Of a stretch of DNA of 38,939 bases, positions 32,211 to 38,939 are shown one piece after another (positions within the stretch are counted from its first letter, which is position 1; each line of letters starts with the position of its first letter). The translations under genes and the position numbers were made by a program. The notes beneath the pieces are model-generated. The model saw nothing but the letters and a program-made list of their open reading frames with translations, did no database searches and was not told the origin of the DNA. The DNA is taken from the NCBI GenBank assembly GCA_964587165.1, contig CAZPKH010000016.1, positions 1 to 38,939 of the forward strand, read 5' to 3'. Source of the stretch: CAZPKH01 sp964587165. Its GTDB lineage: Bacteria > Bacteroidota > Bacteroidia > Bacteroidales > Muribaculaceae.

Positions 32211-33176
32211 TCAGAGCACGAATGATACGTTGTCGACGTAAAGGGTGAGCCCTTCGGTGCCGACATACGGCTCGCCGTCGCCGGCCGATATCATCACGAT
32301 GGCGTGTGTCGGAGTGGCCGAGGCGTCGTCCCATCCTTCCTCCTGCACAGGCACCATTTTGCCTTTTGAATTGCGGGCGTAGTATGCGTTTTTGCCGTTG
32401 CGCAGGGCTAAATATGAGCCTAAGTTGGCGGCATTGCCGTAGTGCAAAGGTATCTTATAACCGTTGACCCACGGTGTGGTTTTGCCAAAATGCTGTCCGC
32501 CTGTGGCTACGCGGCGGGCGTGGATGTTGCCCTGGGCATCTTCCCACCGGCGCTGCAGAAATACGAACACTACCGCGTTGTCGTGGCCGGGGAGGGTTTT
32601 CTTCGATCCGAACCCTGTCGCTTTTGTGCGGGTATTGGTATTCGGCATATCGAGCTTGTAGTCGAGTTTGAGGGCTTTGGGGCGCTTGGTGTAGGGCACG
32701 CCCATCTCCATCTTGGCGTAGGGGTTTGATGTGGAGGTGATGGGTTCGATCATGCGGCCCAGGAACATTGAGCCGGCTACCATCACATCCATGTTGATGA
32801 GTCCGAGCACTTTCACGTGCTCAATCTGTGAGCAGAGCTTGGCACACTTGTCGGCGCCGCTGCGTGTTTCGGGATATACGGCGTTTGATCCTTTGGTGAT
32901 ACCTTTTACCTTGGCGTACACATTGGATGTAGCCCACGGTGTGCCCCCCTGCGGTACGTATGCTTTGTTGCCGCTGAGTGTGGCCGACGGACCTACTTCG
33001 TAGAGGGTCTTGGAGTTGCCGCCTATCACGCTCGACTCTTTTATGGTGCGTTTCACCCAGCTGTTGAAATCGCCGTACTTTATTTTGTCGACGGTCTGTG
33101 CGGTGGCCGAGGGTGCAGCGATCGATGCTATCGCACAAGCTGCTAAGGCTATGTTGAGGATATTGGCTTTTTTCAT
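32211..33176 (-). CDS. Exported PCMD domain protein
   Basis: From the ATG at 33176 the protein has 321 residues and a signal peptide (MKKANILNIALAACAIASIA, cleavage near ATAQ). The rest matches the PCMD domain of Bacteroidota: YGDFNSWVKR at the start, an early variable section with a GTPWATSNVYAKVKG motif, MVAGSMFLGR, MGVPYTKRPKALKLDYKLDM (the best conserved part of the family), HDNAVVFVFLQRRWED, and a C-terminal GTEGLTLYVDNVSFVL. PCMD is thought to be a carbohydrate-related surface domain, mostly by genomic context. There is no susCD pair or glycosidase nearby, so that link is not supported here. Confidence 0.82.
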   Translation of the reverse strand: MKKANILNIALAACAIASIAAPSATAQTVDKIKYGDFNSWVKRTIKESSVIGGNSKTLYEVGPSATLSGNKAYVPQGGTPWATSNVYAKVKGITKGSNAVYPETRSGADKCAKLCSQIEHVKVLGLINMDVMVAGSMFLGRMIEPITSTSNPYAKMEMGVPYTKRPKALKLDYKLDMPNTNTRTKATGFGSKKTLPGHDNAVVFVFLQRRWEDAQGNIHARRVATGGQHFGKTTPWVNGYKIPLHYGNAANLGSYLALRNGKNAYYARNSKGKMVPVQEEGWDDASATPTHAIVMISAGDGEPYVGTEGLTLYVDNVSFVL

Positions 33177-33208
33177 ATTATTGTCTGACAAGCTGCAAAT
33201 TTCGGCTG

Positions 33209-33216
33209 CAAAGGTA
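33209..33216 (-). promoter_or_regulatory. -7 element for the PCMD gene
   Basis: TACCTTTG on the minus strand. Predicted start near 33204, 28 bases before the ATG at 33176. A TTTG lies only 13 bases upstream, which is too close for the consensus. Confidence 0.45.
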
Positions 33217-33283
33217 ATGATTTAATCTGCAAATTTGAGCTGATGAGTCTGTAAATGTTGGGGGTAATGTCGTCTATGTTGGG

Positions 33284-34261
33284 TCAGAAGTGGCAACAGA
33301 GGCTGACACCGGTGCCTGAGGAGTTGTGCCAAAAATTTGACGATACCTCAGGGATGGAGCCGGGACGCCGGTGCGGCTTGTAGTCGGGGTCGGCTTCGTC
33401 GTAGTGGCGTATCGATGTGCTTCGGGCGTCGTTGCCTGCAAAGAGGCCGATCACTTCGTTGACGGGGTCGATAATGAATGCCACGATGTTGCCCAATACG
33501 GGCGATCCGAACAGCTTGTAGTCGTGCAGCACGATGTGGCGTTTCAGTTTGTAGAACCCTTCGCCTATCAGCGATCCTACTACCGGCGTGATAAACAGAT
33601 CTTGATACGACGGACGCTCCATGAAAGCCTCCACGCCAAACTCCCATCCGACTGTCGAGATCATGAACGAATAGAGCATCGACTGGTAGAAGTTGAATCC
33701 ACAGGAGCGGGCTCCCATGAAGTAGACCGCACCGGCGTACGGGTGAAGTATGTAGTTGAATACAAACACATCATGATCCCACTCCGGACCGAGCACCATC
33801 ACGTTGCGCCACCAGCGGTTGAAGGGCGCACGCTTCTGCAGCTCGGCGCGATTCCATGCGGTGGCATCCTCGGGGAGGGTCTGAAGCACGCCTAAAGTGG
33901 CGATGTAGGCTCCCGAGAGCACGGCGGTGTTGAGCCACAGACGCTTCCAGTTGCCCGAAGAGTATGATAGAGAGTAAGGCAGAGCGTATGGCGATGTGTA
34001 GTGCTGAAGTGTGTCGGTCAGGCTGAGGCTATGCTCGAGCTCGGCAGGCATTATGGTATCGGGCTCGATGATCTCCTCGAATTCGGTGATCTGCACTGCG
34101 CTCGAATCGGCGGCCATATGCAGAAGCTCATCGAAGGATATTTCTGTGGTTGTGGCTGCCGGAGCCGGCTGTGCCGCCTCGGATGCTATCGTCCCTGCTG
34201 TCAGTGCCGGGGCATTCCCTATTGCCATCAGGCACCCTAATATAGTAACTATCTTCCTCAT
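33284..34261 (-). CDS. DUF3943 domain protein
   Basis: The 325-residue protein has a signal peptide (MRKIVTILGCLMAIGNAPALTAG), a low-complexity Ala/Thr/Glu segment to about residue 95, and then DUF3943: NWKRLWLNTAVLSGAYIATL, LPEDATAWNRAELQ, GPEWDHDVFVFNYILHPYAG, ARSCGFNFYQSMLYSF, EFGVEAFMERPSYQDLFITP, VVGSLIGEGFYKLKRH and IIDPVNEVIGLF. The domain is a conserved envelope family of unknown function, possibly membrane embedded. The C-terminal tail (SSGTGVSLCCHF) is short and unlike the core. It is a single gene divergent from the DUF362 gene, with a hairpin in its leader. Confidence 0.85.
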   Translation of the reverse strand: MRKIVTILGCLMAIGNAPALTAGTIASEAAQPAPAATTTEISFDELLHMAADSSAVQITEFEEIIEPDTIMPAELEHSLSLTDTLQHYTSPYALPYSLSYSSGNWKRLWLNTAVLSGAYIATLGVLQTLPEDATAWNRAELQKRAPFNRWWRNVMVLGPEWDHDVFVFNYILHPYAGAVYFMGARSCGFNFYQSMLYSFMISTVGWEFGVEAFMERPSYQDLFITPVVGSLIGEGFYKLKRHIVLHDYKLFGSPVLGNIVAFIIDPVNEVIGLFAGNDARSTSIRHYDEADPDYKPHRRPGSIPEVSSNFWHNSSGTGVSLCCHF

Positions 34262-34310
34262 AAGTTGAAAACGTCTGAACCGTAAAGCGACGTCCCTCTT
34301 TTTTTATAAA

Positions 34311-34338
34311 TCCGGAGAGACTGTTGACTCTCTCCGGA
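34311..34338. other. Strong hairpin in the gap between DUF3943 and DUF362
   Basis: TCCGGAGAGA-CTGTTGAC-TCTCTCCGGA is a perfect 10-bp stem with an 8-base loop, 50 bases upstream of the DUF3943 ATG. On the minus strand it is followed by TTTATAAAAAAAG, a poor T tract. It could be an attenuator, a stabilising leader structure or an operator. Confidence 0.5.
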
Positions 34339-34468
34339 AGCAAAACCTGTATAAACTGTCAGGAAGCTGTGGTAAGCTTGTCCTTTGATTGTATAACAAA
34401 ATGCAGAGTGTATCGGCAGTTGGTTTTAATTTTTTTAACAATTCGCAGCCGAGCCGGAGAGTCCTATA

Positions 34469-34500
34469 ATTGCAGAAATGATATTTTCAGAGTAATTTTG
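34469..34500 (+). promoter_or_regulatory. Promoter of the DUF362/barrel pair
   Basis: ATTG at 34469-34472, 20 bases, then TAATTTTG at 34493-34500. Predicted start near 34505, about 22 bases before the ATG at 34528. Confidence 0.6.
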
Positions 34501-34527
34501 CAGACTTCACACTGAAAAAATACTAAT

Positions 34528-35481
34528 ATGAGGATCATCAAATATCTGGCAGCCGCGGCTGCCTTGTCGATGGCCGTGATGGCCTCGGCACAGTCGAAAG
34601 TATATATGACAAGGGAGATCTCGCCCGAAGCCCTGGTGAAGATATACAAAGCTCTCGGACGCCCGGCCGACGGCCATCGTGTGGCTGTGAAAATCAGTAC
34701 GGGCGAAGCCGGAAATCCCAACTACCTGAAGCCTACGCTGATAAGCGCTCTGGTCGATACCGTACGAGGCACGATAGTGGAGTGCAATACGGCCTACGAC
34801 GGCAAGCGCAACACCTTTGAAGCCCACTGGCAGACGGTGCGCGATCATGGCTTCGACTCAATAGCTCCGGTCGATCTGATGGACGAGGACGGGCAGATGA
34901 AAATACCTGTACGCGACAAGCGCCACATACACTACGACCTGGTGGGCGACCATCTGGCACGCTACGATTATATGGTCAACCTCGCCCATTTCAAAGGCCA
35001 TGCCATGGGCGGTTACGGCGGCGTGCTCAAGAATGCAAGCATCGGCGTGGCCTCGGCCGACGGTAAGGCTTACATACATTCGGCCGGCAAGACCGAAAAC
35101 GTCGAAGGCCTCTGGGATAATATCGCCGAGCAGGATCTCTTCCTGGAGTCGATGGCCGCCGCTGCTCAGGGTGTGGCCGACTATTTCGGCGACAATATCG
35201 TGTATATCAACGTGATGAACAATATGTCGGTGGATTGCGACTGCGCCGCTCATCCTTCTGAGGTGCTCCTCAAAGATTATGGGATCCTCGCCTCGACCGA
35301 TCCGGTAGCCCTCGACAAAGCATGTGTCGACATCATCTTCAATATGCACCCCTCTGAAGGCAACGACAATGCCCCGCTGATCGAGCGTATCAACTCGCGC
35401 CACGGCACCCACACCATCGACCATGCCGCAGCCATCGGCCTTGGTTCGCTGCGGTACGAGATCATCGACCTCGACAACTGA
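34528..35481 (+). CDS. Exported DUF362 domain protein
   Basis: The 317-residue protein begins with a signal peptide (MRIIKYLAAAAALSMAVMASAQ) and continues with the DUF362 fold: VAVKISTGEAGNPNYLKPTL, VECNTAYDGKRN, the segment YDYMVNLAHFKGHAMGGYGG, LKNASIGVAS, NNMSVDCDCAAHPSEV with a Cys-x-Cys pair, ILASTDPVALDKACVDIIF, and HTIDHAAAIGLG near the end. Many DUF362 proteins carry a ferredoxin domain or act in the cytoplasm; this one has no 4Fe-4S motif and appears exported. The Cys pair and His residues could bind a metal. Function is unknown. It precedes a barrel protein by 12 bases. Confidence 0.85.
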   Translation: MRIIKYLAAAAALSMAVMASAQSKVYMTREISPEALVKIYKALGRPADGHRVAVKISTGEAGNPNYLKPTLISALVDTVRGTIVECNTAYDGKRNTFEAHWQTVRDHGFDSIAPVDLMDEDGQMKIPVRDKRHIHYDLVGDHLARYDYMVNLAHFKGHAMGGYGGVLKNASIGVASADGKAYIHSAGKTENVEGLWDNIAEQDLFLESMAAAAQGVADYFGDNIVYINVMNNMSVDCDCAAHPSEVLLKDYGILASTDPVALDKACVDIIFNMHPSEGNDNAPLIERINSRHGTHTIDHAAAIGLGSLRYEIIDLDN

Positions 35482-35493
35482 TCCACCCATAAA

Positions 35494-36741
35494 ATGAAAA
35501 AACGATTGCTCCCGATCATAGCTGCGCTCCTGCCGGCAGCTCTGGGCGCTGTGCAGCCTGCCGGGCCGGAGAGCTTCGACGACGCGCTTTTTGCCACAGC
35601 GGCACCGACGGCACTTGGCGACTCCACAGCCGCGCGTCGGCTTGATCTCGACATCGACGCCACCCTGTTCTTCCGCAACGACGAGTTTGCCTCGCCTCTA
35701 GAGACAGGATATACCCTCCCCGGCTTTCGCATTTGCCCCATGGTGAGCTACACCCCCCTGCCGCAGGTGCGTATCGAAGCCGGAGTTTACGCCCTCAAGT
35801 TCTGGGGCACCGACCGTTACCCTAACCTCGCTTACATCGATCTGCCGCAGTGGACAGGCGGCAACACCGCCCGCGGCTTTCACCTGCTCCCTCATCTGAG
35901 GGCGGCAATGTCGACACGCTGGGGGCTTACCGCCGTGCTCGGCACACTCTATGGAGGCACCTCCCACCGGCTCCCTGAGCCACTGTATGCACGCGAGCTC
36001 AACCTTACGGCCGACCCCGAAGCCGGCGTGCAGCTTCTCTATACCAATCCCCGTATTCATGCCGACATGTGGCTCAACTGGGAGAGCTTCATCTACCGCG
36101 GCTCTACGCATCAGGAAGCCTTCCTCTTCGGCCTGTCGTCGCAGATACGGTACACACGCCCATCGGCCACCGTCGACCTCTACACCCCCATATCGTTGCT
36201 GATACAGCACCGCGGCGGCGAGATCGACGACACCGAAACCGGAATACAGACGCTGCTGAACGCTCAGGTAGGCCTTGGCGTCCGCCACCGCCCCGCCCGA
36301 CGATGGCTCAACGAAGTGCGTCTCGAAGCATCCCTGCTCGCATACAGGCAGCTCGCCGGGCAGCTGATGCCGCACCGCGACGGCACAGCATGGTATATCG
36401 TCGGCGGCGCCACGCTTATACAAGGACTTAATGTCAACGCCTCGTGGATGCGCTCCGACCGCTTTATCTCCCTGATGGGGTACCCGCTCTACGGCACCCT
36501 CTCCACTCGCTCAACGCCCGAAATATTCCACACCGTCAGCACCCTTCATGCAGGAGTCGACTACCATTATACATTCGCCCCCGGCTACACCCTTGGCGTC
36601 GATGCCGACCTCTACCTGCAGCCGTCGCTCACCGGCACCACCCTCGCCACAGGCATTCCCGTGCATCATCCCGCCTCCACGAGCTACACCTTCGGCGTGT
36701 ATATGCGCATCTGTCCATCATTCTTGCTCAAAAAATTTTGA
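35494..36741 (+). CDS. Outer-membrane barrel protein of unknown function
   Basis: The 415-residue protein has a signal peptide (MKKRLLPIIAALLPAALGA) and a mature part rich in amphipathic strands with aromatic ends: LDIDATLFFRNDEF, VRIEAGVYALKFWG, GFHLLPHLRAAM, GLTAVLGTLYGG, AGVQLLYTNPRIHADMWLNW, FLFGLSSQIRYT, LHAGVDYHYTF and GVYMRICPSFLLKKF. This suits a porin-like barrel of about 14-16 strands. No named family is recognised. It follows the exported DUF362 gene in the same unit, so the two may work together at the envelope. No clear terminator follows it. Confidence 0.75.
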   Translation: MKKRLLPIIAALLPAALGAVQPAGPESFDDALFATAAPTALGDSTAARRLDLDIDATLFFRNDEFASPLETGYTLPGFRICPMVSYTPLPQVRIEAGVYALKFWGTDRYPNLAYIDLPQWTGGNTARGFHLLPHLRAAMSTRWGLTAVLGTLYGGTSHRLPEPLYARELNLTADPEAGVQLLYTNPRIHADMWLNWESFIYRGSTHQEAFLFGLSSQIRYTRPSATVDLYTPISLLIQHRGGEIDDTETGIQTLLNAQVGLGVRHRPARRWLNEVRLEASLLAYRQLAGQLMPHRDGTAWYIVGGATLIQGLNVNASWMRSDRFISLMGYPLYGTLSTRSTPEIFHTVSTLHAGVDYHYTFAPGYTLGVDADLYLQPSLTGTTLATGIPVHHPASTSYTFGVYMRICPSFLLKKF

Positions 36742-36770
36742 GAGAAATTAAAAAAAACCGTCAAAGATAG

Positions 36771-36799
36771 TGTGCAATAAAAAATAATGCTTACCTTTG
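36771..36799 (+). promoter_or_regulatory. Promoter of the tRNA pair
   Basis: TACCTTTG at 36792-36799 is a good -7 box. TGTG at 36771-36774 with a 17-base spacer is an imperfect upstream box. The start would be near 36804, about 54 bases before tRNA-Ser. Confidence 0.5.
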
Positions 36800-36857
36800 C
36801 AGACGCAATCGGCCTCGTAGCCGTAAGCACGCTCGCCGTGCGACAAAGATTCGGCAA

Positions 36858-36945
36858 GGAAAGGTGCTCGAGTGGCTGAAGAGGCACGCCTGGAAAGCGT
36901 GTATGGGTCAAAAGCCCATCCCGGGTTCGAATCCCGGTCTTTCCG
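36858..36945 (+). tRNA. tRNA-Ser (anticodon GGA)
   Basis: The 88-base cloverleaf has acceptor GGAAAGG paired with TCTTTCC and discriminator G. The anticodon arm is CACGC-CTGGAAA-GCGTG with GGA at 36892-36894, the long variable arm is typical of tRNA-Ser, and the T arm is CCGGG-TTCGAAT-CCCGG. CCA is not encoded. Confidence 0.95.
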
Positions 36946-37013
36946 CAACGCCCGCCTCAGGCGGCGCATACATAAGATAATATGGCGCAGACGCAATCCT
37001 GCCGCACATATAC

Positions 37014-37087
37014 GGTCCTATAGCTCAGTTGGTTAGAGCACCTGACTCATAATCAGGGAGTCCTTGGTTCAAGCCCAAGTGGGACCA
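37014..37087 (+). tRNA. tRNA with CAT anticodon (elongator Met or Ile2)
   Basis: The cloverleaf has acceptor GGTCCTA paired with TGGGACC, D arm GCTC-AGTTGGTTA-GAGC, anticodon arm CCTGA-CTCATAA-TCAGG with CAT at 37048-37050, and T arm CTTGG-TTCAAGC-CCAAG. Met and lysidine-modified Ile2 cannot be separated by eye. C4-G69 and C5-G68, which TilS favours, are present, but such pairs may also occur in tRNA-Met. It is the last feature before the AT-rich region. Confidence 0.92.
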
Positions 37088-37103
37088 CCCAAAATACTAA
37101 TCT

Positions 37104-37130
37104 AAAACCACCGCAAACAACGGTGGTTTT
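37104..37130 (+). terminator. Intrinsic terminator of the tRNA unit
   Basis: AAAACCACCG-CAAACAA-CGGTGGTTTT is a perfect 10-bp stem with a 7-base loop, ending in TTTT and followed by ACAGTTTT. It closes the tRNA transcript 16 bases after the CAT tRNA. Confidence 0.85.
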
Positions 37131-37411
37131 ACAGTTTTAATTCTTCATTACAGATCTACTGAGTCTAAAACCACTATTACATTAGGGATCTGGAAACACT
37201 CATATATTTAGGTATTTGCACTAGTAAGTCGACAAGAGACTCTTCTCAACAATACATTCATTACAGTCCAAATTTACTCAACAGTGTTTTTATAAAACTC
37301 AAAAATGTATCATTATAGTTGAGCGGAGGAATCCATGCAAACACCACTCTTTCCGCATATAAAGCATACTTTCTATGATGACATAACAAACATAATCATA
37401 AATAAGAAATT
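37131..37411. other. AT-rich non-coding stretch between the tRNA terminator and the ATPase gene
   Basis: These 281 bases hold no convincing gene on either strand and no match to the promoter consensus used elsewhere in the window. An imperfect inverted pair (CTCAACAATACATT and AATGTATCATTATAGTTGAG) is present, but its value is unclear. The composition matches the downstream ATPase gene, not the upstream chromosome. Confidence 0.6.
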
Positions 37412-38939
37412 ATGACTATACAAGACGCAATACTTCAGATACGATTAAGAGCTGATAAATGGGATGATGATTCTTTGGTGGAATCATTCGTAAAGGTTGG
37501 TCCGTTAATTCCTCTTTTGGATAGTGAAAACAATCAAATTATTTTTGGTCGCCGAGGGACAGGGAAAACTCATGTGTTAAGATATTTCAAAAGTCTTAAA
37601 GATGAACAAAATGATTGTTGCATATTTATAGATCTTAGGAAAATTGGGTCTTCAAATAGCATATATGCAGACCCATCGCTTCCAATGGAACAGAGAGCTT
37701 TAAGATTATTTATTGATGTAATTAAGGTATTACATGACGAAATAATCTCATACATCATTATGTCTGATGAATACAAGGATACTTACCTTAGCGAAATAAC
37801 ACCTTTATTAGATCAGTTGAATCAAACATGGACTAAATCAGCAATTATGGGTGAAGTCGTAAGTGAATCATCCATAGTTGATAAAAGCGCTCATGAATTA
37901 AGCTCTGGAATATCCTTTAATCCCCCAGCCTTCGGTCTAAACATCTCGGCAAAAGATTGCGAAACCGTAGATCAAAGTTCTATATTAAGGCTCTCCGGGA
38001 AATACTATGCTTACATAAATCTTCTTGAAGCAACATCTATTCTTCAGAGTATTGCTGATATTTTATCCCCTCATAAAATTTGGCTAATCTATGATGAATT
38101 CTCTGAACTTCATCCAGACTTACAAATTGTTTTGGCTGATATTCTTAGAAGAACAATCTGTCCTGTCCGTGGAATTACCTTTAAGATTGGAGCAATTGAG
38201 CACAGATCAACATTCCGTGGCACTATAGATGGATGTAATTATTTAGGTCTAGAGCTTGGGGCGGATGTATCTACTATAAACTTGGATGAGTTAATGGTAT
38301 TCGGAAACAATCGTGCTTCATCGCTTTCATTTTTCAGAGAATTACTATTCCTAAGAGTAAATACCATCTTACCTCCAGAGAATAGGATTGCATGTTCTGA
38401 TGACTTGGTAAAATCACTTTTCACTCAAGAAAGTTGTTTCGAGGAATTGGTTTTAGCCGCAGAAGGAGTACCGCGTGATTTTTTTAATGTCTTAAACAAA
38501 GCAATTATGCTTGAATACAATAATCGAATCTCTATTCATATCATAAGGAAAGCTGCCAGACATTGGTTTGATGAAGATAAGAGAGGCTCCATCATTGCTA
38601 TTCCTAACACAAGTGGATTGCTTGATTGGATCATTTCTGATGTGATTAATACACGACAAGCTCGTGCTTTTATGCTTAGAAGTAATGAAAATGACCATCT
38701 AATAAACTCTCTGTATGATGCGAGAATATTGCATATAATTAAGCAGAATGTCTCTAGTAAAGACACTCCCGGTATGAGATATAACGTATATTCCATAGAT
38801 TATGGTTGTTACGTTGATTTGATAAATACTGCTAGAGCTCCCAAAGGATTGTTTGAAGAAGAAATAGTGGATGATCAAACAGAGTTTATTGAGGTACCTA
38901 GAGATGATTATCGTTCTATTAGAAGAGCAATATTAGATT
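37412..38939 (+). CDS. Large P-loop (AAA/ORC-CDC6-like) ATPase, 3'-truncated by window end
   Basis: The frame opens at the ATG at 37412 and runs without a stop to the last base, giving at least 509 residues. Walker A is GRRGTGKT at 46-53 within NQIIFGRRGTGKTHVLRYF. Walker B is IWLIYDEFSEL with Asp228 and Glu229. Unusually, about 175 residues separate the two, suggesting an inserted helical segment (about 90-195). IGAIEHRSTF (around 260) may be sensor 1, and ADILRRT a candidate Arg finger. Later residues look like winged-helix or lid segments (AAEGVPRDFFNVLNKAI, GLLDWIISDVINTRQAR). It resembles AAA/ORC-CDC6-type or STAND-like ATPases found in defence islands, but I cannot name a family. The gene is AT-rich (23 G+C of 60 in the line at 38281), unlike its neighbours. 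Confidence 0.85.
   Translation, partial: MTIQDAILQIRLRADKWDDDSLVESFVKVGPLIPLLDSENNQIIFGRRGTGKTHVLRYFKSLKDEQNDCCIFIDLRKIGSSNSIYADPSLPMEQRALRLFIDVIKVLHDEIISYIIMSDEYKDTYLSEITPLLDQLNQTWTKSAIMGEVVSESSIVDKSAHELSSGISFNPPAFGLNISAKDCETVDQSSILRLSGKYYAYINLLEATSILQSIADILSPHKIWLIYDEFSELHPDLQIVLADILRRTICPVRGITFKIGAIEHRSTFRGTIDGCNYLGLELGADVSTINLDELMVFGNNRASSLSFFRELLFLRVNTILPPENRIACSDDLVKSLFTQESCFEELVLAAEGVPRDFFNVLNKAIMLEYNNRISIHIIRKAARHWFDEDKRGSIIAIPNTSGLLDWIISDVINTRQARAFMLRSNENDHLINSLYDARILHIIKQNVSSKDTPGMRYNVYSIDYGCYVDLINTARAPKGLFEEEIVDDQTEFIEVPRDDYRSIRRAILD

Noticed and set aside
31964..32266. 100-codon frame as a separate gene
   Set aside because: Its middle is the N-terminal half of the four-helix-bundle gene; the upstream extension overlaps the PCMD gene and the tail after DQMIQ is out-of-frame sequence.
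36748..36996. 82-codon frame on the minus strand covering tRNA-Ser
   Set aside because: It overlaps a complete tRNA cloverleaf and its promoter.
37230..37325. Imperfect inverted repeat CTCAACAATACATT / AATGTAT...GTTGAG as an attachment site or promoter operator
   Set aside because: The arms do not align without a 7-base gap, and AT-rich DNA gives such pairs by chance.
38492..38796. Two short minus-strand frames within the ATPase region
   Set aside because: They lie opposite an uninterrupted ATPase frame with clear Walker motifs and have no features of their own.
1..38939. CRISPR array or rRNA operon
   Set aside because: No regularly spaced repeats and no rRNA-like sequence were seen on either strand.

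Overview
The window looks like a chromosomal segment of a GC-rich gut Bacteroidales, probably close to Muribaculaceae. This placement is an inference from gene families and promoter style; no 16S gene is present. Supporting signs are a DUF2723 glycosyltransferase, DUF3943, PCMD and BspA-type LRR proteins, Por-type C-terminal tails, many lipoproteins and outer-membrane barrels, a bacterial SUI1 protein, and repeated use of the Bacteroidota promoter TTTG-N19-21-TAnnTTTG.

Layout. 1-6.8 kb (+): 5'-truncated DUF2723 protein, polysaccharide deacetylase, queG, a 347-bp MITE-like element inserted in the last codons of queG, a membrane-anchored alpha/beta hydrolase, a tiny secreted protein that is almost only a Por-type tail, and an unknown membrane-anchored protein. 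6.8-7.7 kb (-): a RhuM/PLD-like protein with an apparently leaderless promoter. 7.9-13.3 kb (+): M28 glutaminyl-cyclase-like lipoprotein, sufE, a POT-family transporter, murB and murA, closed by a hairpin terminator. 13.4-18.5 kb (-): a small lipoprotein, then a tight run of two lipoproteins, SUI1 and an AddA-like helicase-nuclease. 18.7-21.2 kb (+): a HAD-SIS fusion that looks degenerate in both domains, and a porin. 21.3-23.8 kb (-): aroE, an exported EEP-family protein, a small barrel. 23.9-25.6 kb (+): a CarboxypepD_reg-like protein and a phenolic acid decarboxylase. 25.7-34.3 kb (-): dus, trmB, LRR surface protein, a short promoter/micro-ORF/terminator unit, a barrel protein, rnhB, a thioredoxin-like lipoprotein without CXXC, a frameshifted four-helix-bundle gene, a PCMD protein and DUF3943. 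34.5-36.7 kb (+): exported DUF362 protein and a barrel protein. 36.8-37.1 kb: tRNA-Ser(GGA) and a CAT-anticodon tRNA with a terminator.

Immediately after the tRNA pair the base composition drops sharply and a large P-loop ATPase gene begins and runs off the window. This looks like the left edge of an acquired island; most of it lies outside the window.

Most genes are housekeeping (cell wall, tRNA modification, Fe-S assembly, DNA repair) or envelope functions. The accessory signals are the MITE in queG, the RhuM/PLD gene, the broken four-helix-bundle gene, and the tRNA-adjacent ATPase.
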